From the NCBI GenBank assembly GCA_959604355.1, contig CAUHAO010000003.1:62001-126000 (forward strand): a DNA stretch of 64,000 nt, written 5' to 3'. This stretch comes from an uncultured Eubacteriales bacterium. Lineage in GTDB: Bacteria > Bacillota > Clostridia > Oscillospirales > UBA644. Shown piece by piece: positions 9,807 through 17,926 of the stretch. The notes beneath the pieces were generated by a model. The model was given only the letters and a program-made list of their open reading frames with translations. It made no database searches and was not told where the DNA came from. A program made the translations under genes and the position numbers. Numbering within the stretch: position 1 is the stretch's first letter; each line of letters starts with the position of its first letter.

Positions 9807-10505
9807 TTATTCCTCATCGGACATCGCGGCGAGCATTTTCTCCGCCACGGCAATGTCCTCGCGGGTCGTTATTTTTATGTTCGTGTATCCGCATTCGACG
9901 AATGCGACTTTCTTGCCGTCAGCTTCGAACATGCTTGCGTCATCTGTGAAATCGTTAAGCCTGTTCGCGTATTTCTGCGCCACTTCACGGTATGTTTTCG
10001 CATCGAACACCTGCGGTGTGGCTGCCGCGGCAAGCGTTGAGCGGTCGGGCGTGGAAACGACGAAACCGTCGGCAGAGATCTGCTTTACAGTGTCTTTCAC
10101 TTTTGTGCCGCAAAAAGCAGCGCCGACCTCAAAAGCCTTCCTGTTTGAAGCGTCTATCTCCGACGGTCTGACGAACGGACGCGCACCGTCGTGAACGCAG
10201 ACAAAGCCCGTGTTTTCCGGAGCGGCAAGGAGTCCGTTGTACGCGGAACGCTGCCTGCATGAGCCGCCTTCGGCAAAGGCAAACAATTTCGTTATTCCGT
10301 ATTCGTCGCAGATTGTTCGGATTTGTTCGGTAAGGTCAGGTCTTGTAACGACAACTATATCCGTAACGGTATCTGCTTTCTGGAAAGCCGTCAAAGTATG
10401 GGCAATGCACGGTTTGCCCGCTATATCGATCAAAATCTTGTCGCATCCCATTCGTTCGGCTCTTCCCGCCGCTACGATGACTGCGCAGACGCTGTGGTTT
10501 TTCAT
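9807..10505 (-). CDS. ispD: 2-C-methyl-D-erythritol 4-phosphate cytidylyltransferase
   Basis: A 232-residue enzyme of the MEP isoprenoid pathway that makes CDP-methylerythritol from CTP and MEP. The nucleotide-binding motif is VIVAAGRAERMGCDKILIDI at the N terminus, followed by VCVHDGARPFV and a late STPDRSTLAAAATPQVF segment. The start is the ATG at 10505 with AGAGGAAAA upstream; the reading frame continues 32 codons further but that part looks non-coding and contains the promoter. It is the first gene of the operon. Confidence 0.95.
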   Translation of the reverse strand: MKNHSVCAVIVAAGRAERMGCDKILIDIAGKPCIAHTLTAFQKADTVTDIVVVTRPDLTEQIRTICDEYGITKLFAFAEGGSCRQRSAYNGLLAAPENTGFVCVHDGARPFVRPSEIDASNRKAFEVGAAFCGTKVKDTVKQISADGFVVSTPDRSTLAAAATPQVFDAKTYREVAQKYANRLNDFTDDASMFEADGKKVAFVECGYTNIKITTREDIAVAEKMLAAMSDEE

Positions 10506-10536
10506 GCTATTTTCCTCTGGATCTTTATTCATAGAC

Positions 10537-10565
10537 ATTGTATCAAAAAAACGGCAAAAAGTCAA
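10537..10565 (-). promoter_or_regulatory. Promoter for the ispD operon
   Basis: On the minus strand TTGACT (10560-10565), a 17-base spacer and TACAAT (10537-10542), 31 bases before the chosen ispD start. This supports the shorter ispD reading. Confidence 0.7.
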
Positions 10566-10585
10566 GAGAAAACGTTTGCGCTCTA

Positions 10586-10614
10586 TTGACAATTTATGCA
10601 AATTGGTATATAAT
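10586..10614 (+). promoter_or_regulatory. Promoter for the ymdB-rpe operon
   Basis: TTGACA (10586-10591), a 17-base spacer and TATAAT (10609-10614). Transcription should begin near 10621, which argues against the ATG at 10624 and for the GTG at 10642 as the ymdB start. Confidence 0.85.
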
Positions 10615-10641
10615 TTAATTTATATGGAGGTGACATTGCGC

Positions 10642-11403
10642 GTGAAGTTGCTTTTTATCGCAGATATCGTCGGACATACGGGCCTTGAAACGGTTTCGAA
10701 ACATCTTCCGTCGCTTGTTTCCGAATACGGTGCGGATATCGTCGTCGCGAACGGCGAAAATATCAGCCGCGGAAACGGCATATTGCCCGATGAGGCGCAG
10801 AGCCTGCATTTTTGCGGTGTTGATGTCATCACTCTCGGAAACCACGCTTTCAAACAGACGCGTTGCTACGATTTTCTCGACGATTGTGACTATATCATCC
10901 GCCCCGCGAATTATCCTTCGGCGGCGCACGGTCGCGGCATGAAGCTCCTGCGAACGGATAAGGGTACAGCGTGCGTGATGAATCTTGCCGGACAAATAGG
11001 TCTTGAGCCTGTGGACAATCCGTTCTACTGCGCAGACAGAATACTTGCGTCTCTCGACACACGTCCCGACCTTATTTTCATCGATTTTCACGCCGAGGCT
11101 ACGAGCGAAAAAAAGGCTTTCGCATATTATGTCGACGGGCGTGTTGACGCGGTTTTCGGCACTCATACGCATGTGCAGACCGCCGACGAGCAGATACTCG
11201 ATAAGGGTACGGCGTTCATCACGGATGCGGGCATGACGGGGGCTGACGACTCCGTACTGGGCGTGAAAAAGGAATGCTCCGTCAACCTCTTTCTTACAAG
11301 AGAATACACGCCTCTTGTCCAGGCGGACGGGCGGCCGATGATAAACGGCGTTTTCTTCGACTCCGAGAAGCGTGCCATAAAAAGAATAAATATTAAAGTC
11401 TGA
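10642..11403 (+). CDS. ymdB: YmdB-family metallophosphoesterase
   Basis: A 253-residue calcineurin-like phosphodiesterase of the YmdB/TIGR00282 family. It has the dinuclear-metal motifs in order: LLFIADIVGHTG, VVANGENISRG, TLGNHAFKQ (GNH) and GTHTHVQTADEQIL. The GTG at 10642 has GGAGGTG nine bases upstream, and starting there gives the family's usual short N terminus. In Bacillus subtilis YmdB hydrolyses cyclic AMP and affects biofilm and late adaptive genes; the same activity here is an inference. In many Firmicutes the gene follows rny, which is not present here. Confidence 0.88.
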   Translation: MKLLFIADIVGHTGLETVSKHLPSLVSEYGADIVVANGENISRGNGILPDEAQSLHFCGVDVITLGNHAFKQTRCYDFLDDCDYIIRPANYPSAAHGRGMKLLRTDKGTACVMNLAGQIGLEPVDNPFYCADRILASLDTRPDLIFIDFHAEATSEKKAFAYYVDGRVDAVFGTHTHVQTADEQILDKGTAFITDAGMTGADDSVLGVKKECSVNLFLTREYTPLVQADGRPMINGVFFDSEKRAIKRINIKV

Positions 11404-11413
11404 GGATTAAAAA

Positions 11414-12064
11414 ATGCTTATTTCTCCTTCTTTGCTTTCATGTGATTTCGGCGACCTCAAGAACGAGGTGCAGACCGTTTCCGCGGCGGATATGCTGCAT
11501 GTTGATGTTATGGACGGTCATTTTGTGCCGAATATAAGTATAGGAATCCCCGTTGTCGAGGCTCTCCGCCGTACGACGGACATGACGCTCGATGTGCATC
11601 TCATGATCTCAGATCCGGAAAAATACGCGGAACGTTTTGCCAAGGCGGGCTCGGATATAATCACCGTGCATTACGAGGCCATAGACGATATTCCGGCTTT
11701 TGCCGCACAGATGAAAGCCCTCGGCGTCAAACCGTCCGTCTCGATAAAACCCGCGACACCCGCAAACGTGCTCTTTCCGTATCTCGATATGCTGGATATG
11801 GTACTCGTTATGACGGTCGAGCCCGGATTTGGCGGTCAGGCGATGATAGAGAGCTGCCTGCCTAAGATAACCGCGCTTAAAACGGAAATCGCCCGCCGCG
11901 GACTGAAAACGCTTGTCGAGGCAGACGGCGGAATAAACGAAAAAACTCTTGACGCGGCCGTTGCTGCCGGTACGGATGTTTTCGTAATGGGTTCGGCGGT
12001 ATTCGCAAAGCAGGACAGAAACGAATTCATGCGGCGGCTGAAAAACAAATACAAAGAGGCTTAA
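11414..12064 (+). CDS. rpe: Ribulose-phosphate 3-epimerase
   Basis: A 216-residue TIM-barrel enzyme of the pentose phosphate pathway that interconverts ribulose 5-phosphate and xylulose 5-phosphate. Motifs are SPSLLSCDFG, LHVDVMDGHFVPNIS (metal ligands His and Asp), DVHLMISDPEKY, VMTVEPGFGGQ and EADGGINEKT (second catalytic Asp). The length is standard. The transketolase halves at 60.7-62.5 kb act in the same pathway. Confidence 0.96.
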   Translation: MLISPSLLSCDFGDLKNEVQTVSAADMLHVDVMDGHFVPNISIGIPVVEALRRTTDMTLDVHLMISDPEKYAERFAKAGSDIITVHYEAIDDIPAFAAQMKALGVKPSVSIKPATPANVLFPYLDMLDMVLVMTVEPGFGGQAMIESCLPKITALKTEIARRGLKTLVEADGGINEKTLDAAVAAGTDVFVMGSAVFAKQDRNEFMRRLKNKYKEA

Positions 12065-12694
12065 ATGGGACTTTTTTCGAACAATACGGACCGTATCGTG
12101 CGCGAGTGTGTGAGAGATCTCCGCGATATAGCGGTCAACCCCGCGAGAACGGTCGTCGTGAATATGAATACGGTAAACGGATACATGCGTTCGGGAAATA
12201 TGGCGTCGCCCCAGCTTAGTCATGTTACGGGCGAAATATTTCACGTCAATGAGTACTTCATGAGTTCACGCAAGCTTTTCGCCATTGACGCTCACAGCAA
12301 AGAAAGCCCCGAGCTGAAGCATCTGCCGAGTCATTGCGTGTATGAGGAAGAGCGTCAGATTATTGACGAGCTTTCTCCTTTTGCGGCACAGGGCGATATA
12401 ATGTATAAGAATTCCGCGAATCTTTTCGTCGCGTTCGATTATATTCGCTGGCTGGCGGAAAACAAGCGCACGGCGGACAATTTTGTCATCGTCGGCGGCA
12501 TGACCGATATCGACGTGATGCAGTTCGCGCTTGCTCAGAAGTCGTATTTCAATGAAAACAACCGTCACGCGAAAGTCATTGTCATTGAAAACGCGACCCG
12601 CTCTTTCACATCCGACTCTCATGACGGCTCACAGGCGCATAATTTCGCACTGTATAACATGATGATAAACGGTGTATTGCTCGCGAGAATATAA
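12065..12694 (+). CDS. Isochorismatase/nicotinamidase-fold protein lacking the catalytic Asp and Cys
   Basis: A 209-residue protein whose ATG follows the rpe stop directly. The layout is that of cysteine hydrolases such as PncA: the first strand VVVNMNTVNGYMRSG, the metal site D75-A-H77 with H90 in LPSHC, the catalytic-lysine strand DIMYKNSANLF (K115), and the nucleophile loop VGGMTDIDVMQFAL. In active family members the first strand ends in a catalytic Asp and the loop reads T-D-x-C-V. Here these are Asn33 and Asp150 (codon GAC at 12512). The metal ligands and lysine are retained while the nucleophile is lost. This suggests a binding or regulatory pseudoenzyme, or different chemistry. The frame is intact and codon use matches its neighbours, so it is not an obvious pseudogene. 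Confidence 0.7.
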   Translation: MGLFSNNTDRIVRECVRDLRDIAVNPARTVVVNMNTVNGYMRSGNMASPQLSHVTGEIFHVNEYFMSSRKLFAIDAHSKESPELKHLPSHCVYEEERQIIDELSPFAAQGDIMYKNSANLFVAFDYIRWLAENKRTADNFVIVGGMTDIDVMQFALAQKSYFNENNRHAKVIVIENATRSFTSDSHDGSQAHNFALYNMMINGVLLARI

Positions 12695-12712
12695 AGCCGC
12701 ACAAAAACAGCA

Positions 12713-12753
12713 GAAAAAAACCGACAGGGAGTATCTGTCGGTTTTATTTTTAC
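12713..12753. terminator. Bidirectional terminator (rpe operon / mgtE)
   Basis: AAAACCGACAG, a 7-base loop and CTGTCGGTTTT, with an A-run on the left and TTTTATTTTT on the right. It lies between convergent genes. Confidence 0.9.
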
Positions 12754-12759
12754 ATTCTG

Positions 12760-14094
12760 TTATAGTCCGAGTATTGATGACGCTATAAAGAAATACATAA
12801 GCAGAGCGAGCGCGTCGACGATTGTCGTTATGAACGGGCTTGCCATGACCGCGGGGTCGAAACCTACGGCTTTAGCGGCTATGGGAAGAGTGCATCCGAT
12901 GATCTTTGCAAGTATCACGACAAATACAAGCGTCAGGCATACCGCTATTGCCACTGGGATCGTCGTTCTGTCGATTACCATGAGCTTTACGAATCCTGCA
13001 GCCGCGAGCACGGTGCCGCACAGAAACGCGACGCGGACTTCTTTCCAGATTATGCGGAGTATGTCGCGAAGCTCTATTTCACCCAGCGATAAACCGCGGA
13101 TTATCGTGACGGAAGCCTGCCCGCCCGCGTTGCCGCCCGTGTCCATAAGCATTGGGATGAACGCGGTGAGTATCGGGAGTGCCGCAAGAGCGGATTCAAA
13201 CGAGGTGATTATTTTCCCCGTAAATGTTGCCGACACCATCAGCAGAAGCAGCCAGGGGATACGCTTGCGCCATGTTTCAAAAACGCCTGTTTTGAGATAC
13301 GGCTTATCGGTAGGAAGAATAGCCGCCATTTTTTCAATATCCTCGGTAGTCTCTTCCTGGATGACGTCGATAGCGTCGTCGAATGTAACGATACCGACGA
13401 GGCGGTTTTCTGAATCGACAACGGGAATAGCCATAAGTCCGTATTTGTTGAGTATCTGCGCAACAGTTTCCTGGTCATCCGTCGTCTGCACGGAGATGAC
13501 GTTTGTTTCCATTATGTCGCCGATGATCTTTTCGGGTGCGGAAAGAAGAAGCGTTTTGACGGATACGATGCCTTCGAGATGTCGGGACGAATCCACGACG
13601 TAGCAGGTGTAGATTGTTTCCTTGTCAACACCAGTGCGTCTTATTTTTGCAAACGCTTCGGTGACGGTCATTGCCTTATTCAGGTCAACGAACTCGACCG
13701 TCATGACACTTCCGGCGCTGTCGTCGGGGTATCGCAGAAGTTCGTTTATGGTTTTGCGTGTCTGCGCGTCTGTATTCGCCAGAATACGGCGCACGACGTT
13801 TGCAGGCATCTCGTCAACGATGTCCGCCGCGTCATCGGCGTAAAGTTCGTCCATGACGTCATGTATCTCTTTGTCGCTGAAGCTCTTGATGAGCAGTGTC
13901 TGCGCATCATTTTCCATTTCGACAAATGTTTCCGCCGCCAGCTCTTTCGGCAGCAGACGGAATACGACAGGGAGCATCTCCGATGGAACCTCATCGAGAT
14001 AGATCGCGATGTCGGCAGGGTTCATTTCCACGAGGATCTTTTTGAGCTCGGGAAAATTTCTTGTTGCGATGAAATCCGTGAATTGTTCAGTCAT
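12760..14094 (-). CDS. mgtE: Magnesium transporter MgtE
   Basis: A 444-residue Mg2+ channel/transporter. The order is the cytoplasmic N domain (about 1-125, MgtE_N), two CBS domains (about 130-250), a connecting helix and five transmembrane helices (about 280-444). The pore-region signature LMDTGGNAGGQASVTIIRGL is intact. The N and CBS domains bind Mg2+ and close the pore when internal Mg2+ is high. The start ATG has an AGGAGGACAA site. The 5' region is long: transcription from the promoter at 14319 gives a leader of about 215 bases that encodes a 33-residue peptide. No M-box riboswitch pattern was found there. Confidence 0.95.
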   Translation of the reverse strand: MTEQFTDFIATRNFPELKKILVEMNPADIAIYLDEVPSEMLPVVFRLLPKELAAETFVEMENDAQTLLIKSFSDKEIHDVMDELYADDAADIVDEMPANVVRRILANTDAQTRKTINELLRYPDDSAGSVMTVEFVDLNKAMTVTEAFAKIRRTGVDKETIYTCYVVDSSRHLEGIVSVKTLLLSAPEKIIGDIMETNVISVQTTDDQETVAQILNKYGLMAIPVVDSENRLVGIVTFDDAIDVIQEETTEDIEKMAAILPTDKPYLKTGVFETWRKRIPWLLLLMVSATFTGKIITSFESALAALPILTAFIPMLMDTGGNAGGQASVTIIRGLSLGEIELRDILRIIWKEVRVAFLCGTVLAAAGFVKLMVIDRTTIPVAIAVCLTLVFVVILAKIIGCTLPIAAKAVGFDPAVMASPFITTIVDALALLMYFFIASSILGL

Positions 14095-14168
14095 TTGTCT
14101 TGTCCTCCTAAATTTTGCCGGGGTTTTAGAAGGAAGGTAATGACACGGTCCCTATCCGGGCCGGTATA

Positions 14169-14270
14169 TCAGAGTGACAACAAAGGCTCACCGTCAGCGG
14201 TGTCCGAAATATTGTCTGCTACGACACGCCGCCGTCGCGGAACAGTGCCGTTACTACTTCCGGTGTCCAT
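14169..14270 (-). CDS. Candidate mgtE leader peptide (33 residues)
   Basis: A small reading frame in the mgtE leader: ATG at 14270, TGA at 14169-14171, with GAGGTG six bases upstream. The promoter at 14319-14347 would start transcription about 40 bases before it. The predicted peptide begins MDTGSSNGTVPRRRR and continues with an acidic part (ADNISDTADGE), ending in PLLSL. The proline followed by four arginines recalls Salmonella MgtL, whose Pro/Arg-rich peptide controls mgtA expression through ribosome behaviour. Short hairpins lie within and after it (for example CACCG-CTGA-CGGTG), but there is no terminator with a T-run. Translation and function are inference. Confidence 0.5.
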   Translation of the reverse strand: MDTGSSNGTVPRRRRVVADNISDTADGEPLLSL

Positions 14271-14318
14271 TTGTTTCACCTCACGTTTGTCGTTGGAATT
14301 TCCTGAAAAGGTAATCCC

Positions 14319-14347
14319 ATTATATACTCCCGGTCAAAATTTGTCAA
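14319..14347 (-). promoter_or_regulatory. Promoter for the mgtE leader and mgtE
   Basis: On the minus strand TTGACA (14342-14347), a 17-base spacer and TATAAT (14319-14324). The transcript would begin near 14312, leaving a leader of about 215 bases before mgtE. Confidence 0.85.
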
Positions 14348-14417
14348 GCGTTTTCACAAAAAATTATCTCCTGTTTTTTTGAAAAAAACAAGTCTTTTTT
14401 CTCGTTTTCAAAAGGGG

Positions 14418-14446
14418 TTGCAAAATGCGCGAATTTGTGGTAAAAT
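14418..14446 (+). promoter_or_regulatory. Promoter for the YlmH-like gene
   Basis: TTGCAA (14418-14423), a 17-base spacer and TAAAAT (14441-14446). Transcription should start near 14453, excluding the ATG at 14447. The 14348-14417 stretch between this and the mgtE promoter holds only a T7/A7 palindrome near 14375. Confidence 0.8.
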
Positions 14447-14467
14447 ATGGCTCAAAGAGGTGAAAAC

Positions 14468-15211
14468 ATGAGCGACGAACGTATTTTTTCGGGCAGGATA
14501 AACGACCTTGCGCAGCGTGCGCAGGCTCGGGGTTGCCATACATATTCCGAATTTCTCACTCTTTCCGAACAGGACGACGTTTCAAAAATGAAATTCGACG
14601 CGGAACTCTCTTTTTTCGGCGGTTTTGACGGCGCGGAGCGGCGCATAGCGTGTTTCCGCGGCGAAGGATGCGTGTATGATGAAACACCGCCTGTCGTATG
14701 TGTCAAAGTCGCGCCCGTTGCGCAGAAATTCGCGGACGACCTTACGCACAGGGATTTTCTCGGGTCATTGATGGGACTGGGAATACGGCGCGAGGTGCTG
14801 GGCGATATAATTTTGCACGAGAACCGCGGGTACGTTTTCTGCCTTGACTCGGTGGCGGAGCATATCTGCGCGGAGATGAAAAAAGTGCGTCATACGGACG
14901 TGAAATGCGCCGTTGTGGATGAACCTCCGACGGATGCGGTCGCTTTGCCAGAAATAACGCGCACGGTCGTGCAGTCGGAACGTCTTGACGCGATAGTCGC
15001 GGCGGTGTTCAAGCTTTCGCGCGGCGCGTCACAGGAGCTTATAGAGCTTGAACGTGTTTTCGTCAACGGCAAGCCCGTAACGAGTGCCACATACACGCCG
15101 AAACAGGGTCAGATAATCTCCGTGCGCGGCTCGGGACGCTTCATCTACGAAGGCGTCGGCGGCGAAACGCGTAAAGGCAGGCTCGGCATTCAGGTGCGAG
15201 TGTATCGGTGA
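14468..15211 (+). CDS. S4-domain RNA-binding protein (YlmH-like)
   Basis: A 247-residue protein of the YlmH family. The N-terminal two-thirds is the family's own domain, with FFGGFDGAERRIACF and a LGSLMGLGIRREVLGDI motif. The C-terminal S4 RNA-binding domain (about 165-235) includes SERLDAIVAAVF and RVFVNGKPVTS. In Bacillus YlmH belongs to a cell-division cluster; homologues bind stalled 50S subunits in ribosome quality control. Here the gene stands alone. The start ATG at 14468 has AGAGGTGAAAAC and fits the promoter position. Confidence 0.87.
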   Translation: MSDERIFSGRINDLAQRAQARGCHTYSEFLTLSEQDDVSKMKFDAELSFFGGFDGAERRIACFRGEGCVYDETPPVVCVKVAPVAQKFADDLTHRDFLGSLMGLGIRREVLGDIILHENRGYVFCLDSVAEHICAEMKKVRHTDVKCAVVDEPPTDAVALPEITRTVVQSERLDAIVAAVFKLSRGASQELIELERVFVNGKPVTSATYTPKQGQIISVRGSGRFIYEGVGGETRKGRLGIQVRVYR

Positions 15212-15231
15212 CACATTTATATGTCTGAATA

Positions 15232-15265
15232 TGAAAAAGCCCCGAAAGTTCGGGGCTTTCTTTGT
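15232..15265. terminator. Bidirectional terminator
   Basis: AAAAAGCCCCGAA, loop AG and TTCGGGGCTTT form a near-perfect stem with flanking A and T runs. It separates the YlmH gene from the convergent surface-protein array. Confidence 0.9.
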
Positions 15266-15291
15266 TTTCTGCAGACCGTTTGAGCGCGTGT

Positions 15292-16092
15292 TTACGCCTC
15301 TTTTTTCTTCAGCGCGAGCGCGGCTATGCCGACTGTCGCCGAGGTGACGCCGAGCGCCGCCCATGTCCACGGGGAAGCATCTGACGTGTCGGGGTTTTCG
15401 CCGAGGATGTACTTCTTTGTTGCGTATACGGCGAAGGCAGAGCAGTTTTCCTGAGACCTATGCGCCCAGCCGGCAGACGCCATTTTGTTTTCCTCTGACA
15501 AGTATACGCCCTCTTCAAAATTATTTATATCGTAGAAATAACGGTATTCGTCGATAGTGTCAACAGATTCCTCAGTTCTGGGAAAAAATCCATGTCCAGC
15601 CCAATTGCCCGAATATGGATGAATTTTCATCATATAGAGGATACCGTCGAAACCTTTTATACGTGGGAATACGAAGTCGCCTAGATCTGTAACGAAATTG
15701 ATATCTCGGAAAGCATTAGGTTCAACAGCGTGTCCGTCTTCGGTGATTACTAAAGACGACCTGATTGTGAAGGTTTCATTTTCTTCATATGGAAATCCGT
15801 CCGGAGCATAGTGCACTTCAAGGACTTTTATACGAACGCTTTTGACAAGCTGCCCTTCGATACGGTCTCCACCCAACCAGCTGTATTCTGCCTCCTCTTC
15901 TTCTGTGGCAAATATATAATCCTCTATATAGACATGCATAACGGCGAAGTCCTGCGGCCAATCGTAAACCTCACGGTCCCACCAACCGTTAGGCTCTACC
16001 TCTGATGCTCGAGTTACGGGGACAATATTCGCAAATATAACTATAATTAAAAAGGCAACAAACAAGCTTTTTTTACTCTGATTCATACTCAT
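15292..16092 (-). CDS. Exported NPDTSD-tail protein, array copy A
   Basis: A 266-residue protein of unknown function. It has a Sec signal peptide (about residues 1-30, cleavage near TRASEVE), a globular part rich in Trp, Tyr and acidic residues, and a C-terminal module NPDTSDASPWTWAALG, a hydrophobic helix and LKKKEA. That tail has the shape of a cell-wall sorting signal: a pentapeptide-like motif, a membrane segment and a positive end. NPxT-type motifs are the kind recognised by class B sortases. The N-terminal 110 residues are identical to those of copy C at 17084. The start overlaps the end of copy B by four bases (ATGA), so the genes are translationally coupled. No catalytic motif is visible. 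Confidence 0.75.
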   Translation of the reverse strand: MSMNQSKKSLFVAFLIIVIFANIVPVTRASEVEPNGWWDREVYDWPQDFAVMHVYIEDYIFATEEEEAEYSWLGGDRIEGQLVKSVRIKVLEVHYAPDGFPYEENETFTIRSSLVITEDGHAVEPNAFRDINFVTDLGDFVFPRIKGFDGILYMMKIHPYSGNWAGHGFFPRTEESVDTIDEYRYFYDINNFEEGVYLSEENKMASAGWAHRSQENCSAFAVYATKKYILGENPDTSDASPWTWAALGVTSATVGIAALALKKKEA

Positions 16093-16174
16093 TCACCCAA
16101 TTCTTGTTTTAATATCATTGCCGTCACGTCTTTTTTTTTCTTCAGCGCGAGCGCGGCTATACCGACTGTCGCCG
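15757..16174 (-). repeat. Direct repeat unit 1 of the surface-protein array
   Basis: About 415 bp, practically identical to 17591-18007 at an offset of 1834. It covers the 3' tail of one gene and the 5' third of the next (end of B plus start of A; end of D plus start of C). The only visible indel is a T-run of nine here versus eight in the other copy. This is a recent tandem duplication of a whole gene-junction unit. Confidence 0.9.
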
Positions 16175-17087
16175 AGGTGACGCCGAGCGCCGCCCATGTC
16201 CACGGGAACGCATCTGACGTGTCGGGGTTCCTCGGATTGTCTATAGCTCTCGTTTTGTAGATTCGGATTTTTTCAGGGTCATTCTCTTTAAAATAAAAAA
16301 CATATTGCGGTGTTAAATAGTCATCACAAACATATTTTATCTCATAATACAACAGGTTTTCTTCCGAAAGTTCGGGATGATGGGGTTTAATGGACTTTTT
16401 AAGAACATCCTCCGGGTTAAGCAGTTTTGCGTAACCGACAAAATCCTTTGTGAGCCATTCTTTCATTGGATATGAAAGACCTGTAAAGGTGTGGTCATAG
16501 ATTGTATAGAATACGGATTCGTGTAAGATCTCGGCATTTGAAAAAAAACGATCTTCATACGATTCAAAATTGTTATTGAAAAACGCCGGATAGTCCGCCT
16601 TTATCTGATCAATCGCAGAAAGAATGCCTTTGCCTATAATATTGAAACCTTCATCTTCGGGAAATTTATACATTTTGTTTTCCGGGAAATAAACCTTCAC
16701 GTATCCATAACCGGTAATGAATATTTTGTACCCGTCTTCTAATTCTGCATACCATCCGTCTTCTTGAAATTGAGTTATTGCGTCTTTTCTTCGTGAAAGT
16801 TTAACAGATGTGGATTTACCTAACATGGAAAGAATCTTTCTATACCATTTTTGAGCGGTTTCTTTATCCACTAATTTTTCAGGATCGTACTTGGGGCCAA
16901 GAGTTGACAATGACGGATTCCGATACATAGCCGGATGCCGATATATAGGAAGATATGTTTCCTGTGTTTCTGTCAAGCGAAGTTTATCTTCTGAATCGCC
17001 GCGATTTTCGTGCTCTGCCAAGCCCGAAAATGTAAAAAAAGCGAACTCGAAAAATATAATCAATATTATAAGAACACGTTTACTCAT
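16089..17087 (-). CDS. Exported NPDTSD-tail protein, array copy B
   Basis: A 332-residue exported protein with an N-terminal signal peptide (about 1-23, ending near FSGLAEHE). A body of about 270 residues is unrelated in sequence to copies A and C. It ends in the same module (NPDTSDAFPWTWAALG, hydrophobic segment, LKKKKD) plus a 14-residue extension that comes from reading through a nine-base homopolymer. The body has many Tyr, Lys and Glu residues and no recognised domain. It overlaps copy C upstream and copy A downstream by four bases each. Sharing a tail and signal but not a body suggests substrates processed or anchored by one machinery. Confidence 0.72.
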   Translation of the reverse strand: MSKRVLIILIIFFEFAFFTFSGLAEHENRGDSEDKLRLTETQETYLPIYRHPAMYRNPSLSTLGPKYDPEKLVDKETAQKWYRKILSMLGKSTSVKLSRRKDAITQFQEDGWYAELEDGYKIFITGYGYVKVYFPENKMYKFPEDEGFNIIGKGILSAIDQIKADYPAFFNNNFESYEDRFFSNAEILHESVFYTIYDHTFTGLSYPMKEWLTKDFVGYAKLLNPEDVLKKSIKPHHPELSEENLLYYEIKYVCDDYLTPQYVFYFKENDPEKIRIYKTRAIDNPRNPDTSDAFPWTWAALGVTSATVGIAALALKKKKDVTAMILKQELGE

Positions 17088-17926
17088 GATATATGAGACC
17101 TCCTGAATGATTCTGCACCGTCACGTCTTTTTTTCTTCAGCGCGAGCGCGGCTATACCGACTGTCGCCGCGGAGACACCGAGCGCCGCCCATGTCCACGG
17201 GGAAGTGTCTGACGTGTCGGGGTTTTCGTCGAGGATGTACTTCTTTGTTGCGTATACGGCGAAGGAAGAGCAGTTTTTCTGAGACATACGTGCAGAGGCT
17301 GCAGGGCTCTCTTTGTTTTTCTCTGACAAGTATACGCCCTCTTCGAAATTATCTATATCGTAGAAATAGCGGTATTCGTCGATTGTTTCAACAGATTCTT
17401 CAGTTCTGGGGAAAAATCCATAATCAAACCAATTGTTCGGGTCTTTAAATGATCTTGCCATATAGAGGATACCGTCGAAGCCTTTTAAAACGGGGAACAC
17501 ACAATCGTTAATCTCTGTATTGTAATTGGCAGCTCGGAAAGCATCTGCTTTAACAGCGTGTCCGTCTTCAGTGATTACTAAAGACGTCCACGACCTGATT
17601 GTGAAGGTTTCATTTTCTTCATATGGAAATCCGTCCGGAGCATAGTGCACTTCAAGGACTTTTATACGAACGCTTTTGACAAGCTGCCCTTCGATACGGT
17701 CTCCACCCAACCAGCTGTATTCTGCCTCCTCTTCTTCTGTGGCAAATATATAATCCTCTATATAGACATGCATAACGGCGAAGTCCTGCGGCCAATCGTA
17801 AACCTCACGGTCCCACCAACCGTTAGGCTCTACCTCTGATGCTCGAGTTACGGGGACAATATTCGCAAATATAACTATAATTAAAAAGGCAACAAACAAG
17901 CTTTTTTTACTCTGATTCATACTCAT
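17084..17926 (-). CDS. Exported NPDTSD-tail protein, array copy C
   Basis: A 280-residue paralogue of copy A. The signal peptide and first 110 residues are identical at protein level apart from a two-residue insertion (WT) near residue 112. The middle part (about 115-230) has diverged. The C-terminal module NPDTSDTSPWTWAALG, membrane helix and KKKRRD is followed by a short tail that overlaps the start of copy B. The divergence is confined to the middle of the exposed region, which fits antigenic or ligand diversification by segmental recombination, but this is inference. Confidence 0.75.
   Translation of the reverse strand: MSMNQSKKSLFVAFLIIVIFANIVPVTRASEVEPNGWWDREVYDWPQDFAVMHVYIEDYIFATEEEEAEYSWLGGDRIEGQLVKSVRIKVLEVHYAPDGFPYEENETFTIRSWTSLVITEDGHAVKADAFRAANYNTEINDCVFPVLKGFDGILYMARSFKDPNNWFDYGFFPRTEESVETIDEYRYFYDIDNFEEGVYLSEKNKESPAASARMSQKNCSSFAVYATKKYILDENPDTSDTSPWTWAALGVSAATVGIAALALKKKRRDGAESFRRSHIS

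Noticed and set aside
14095..14320. M-box (Mg2+) riboswitch upstream of mgtE
   Set aside because: The conserved M-box core strings and the expected terminator with T-run are not visible; the small reading frame explains the leader better.
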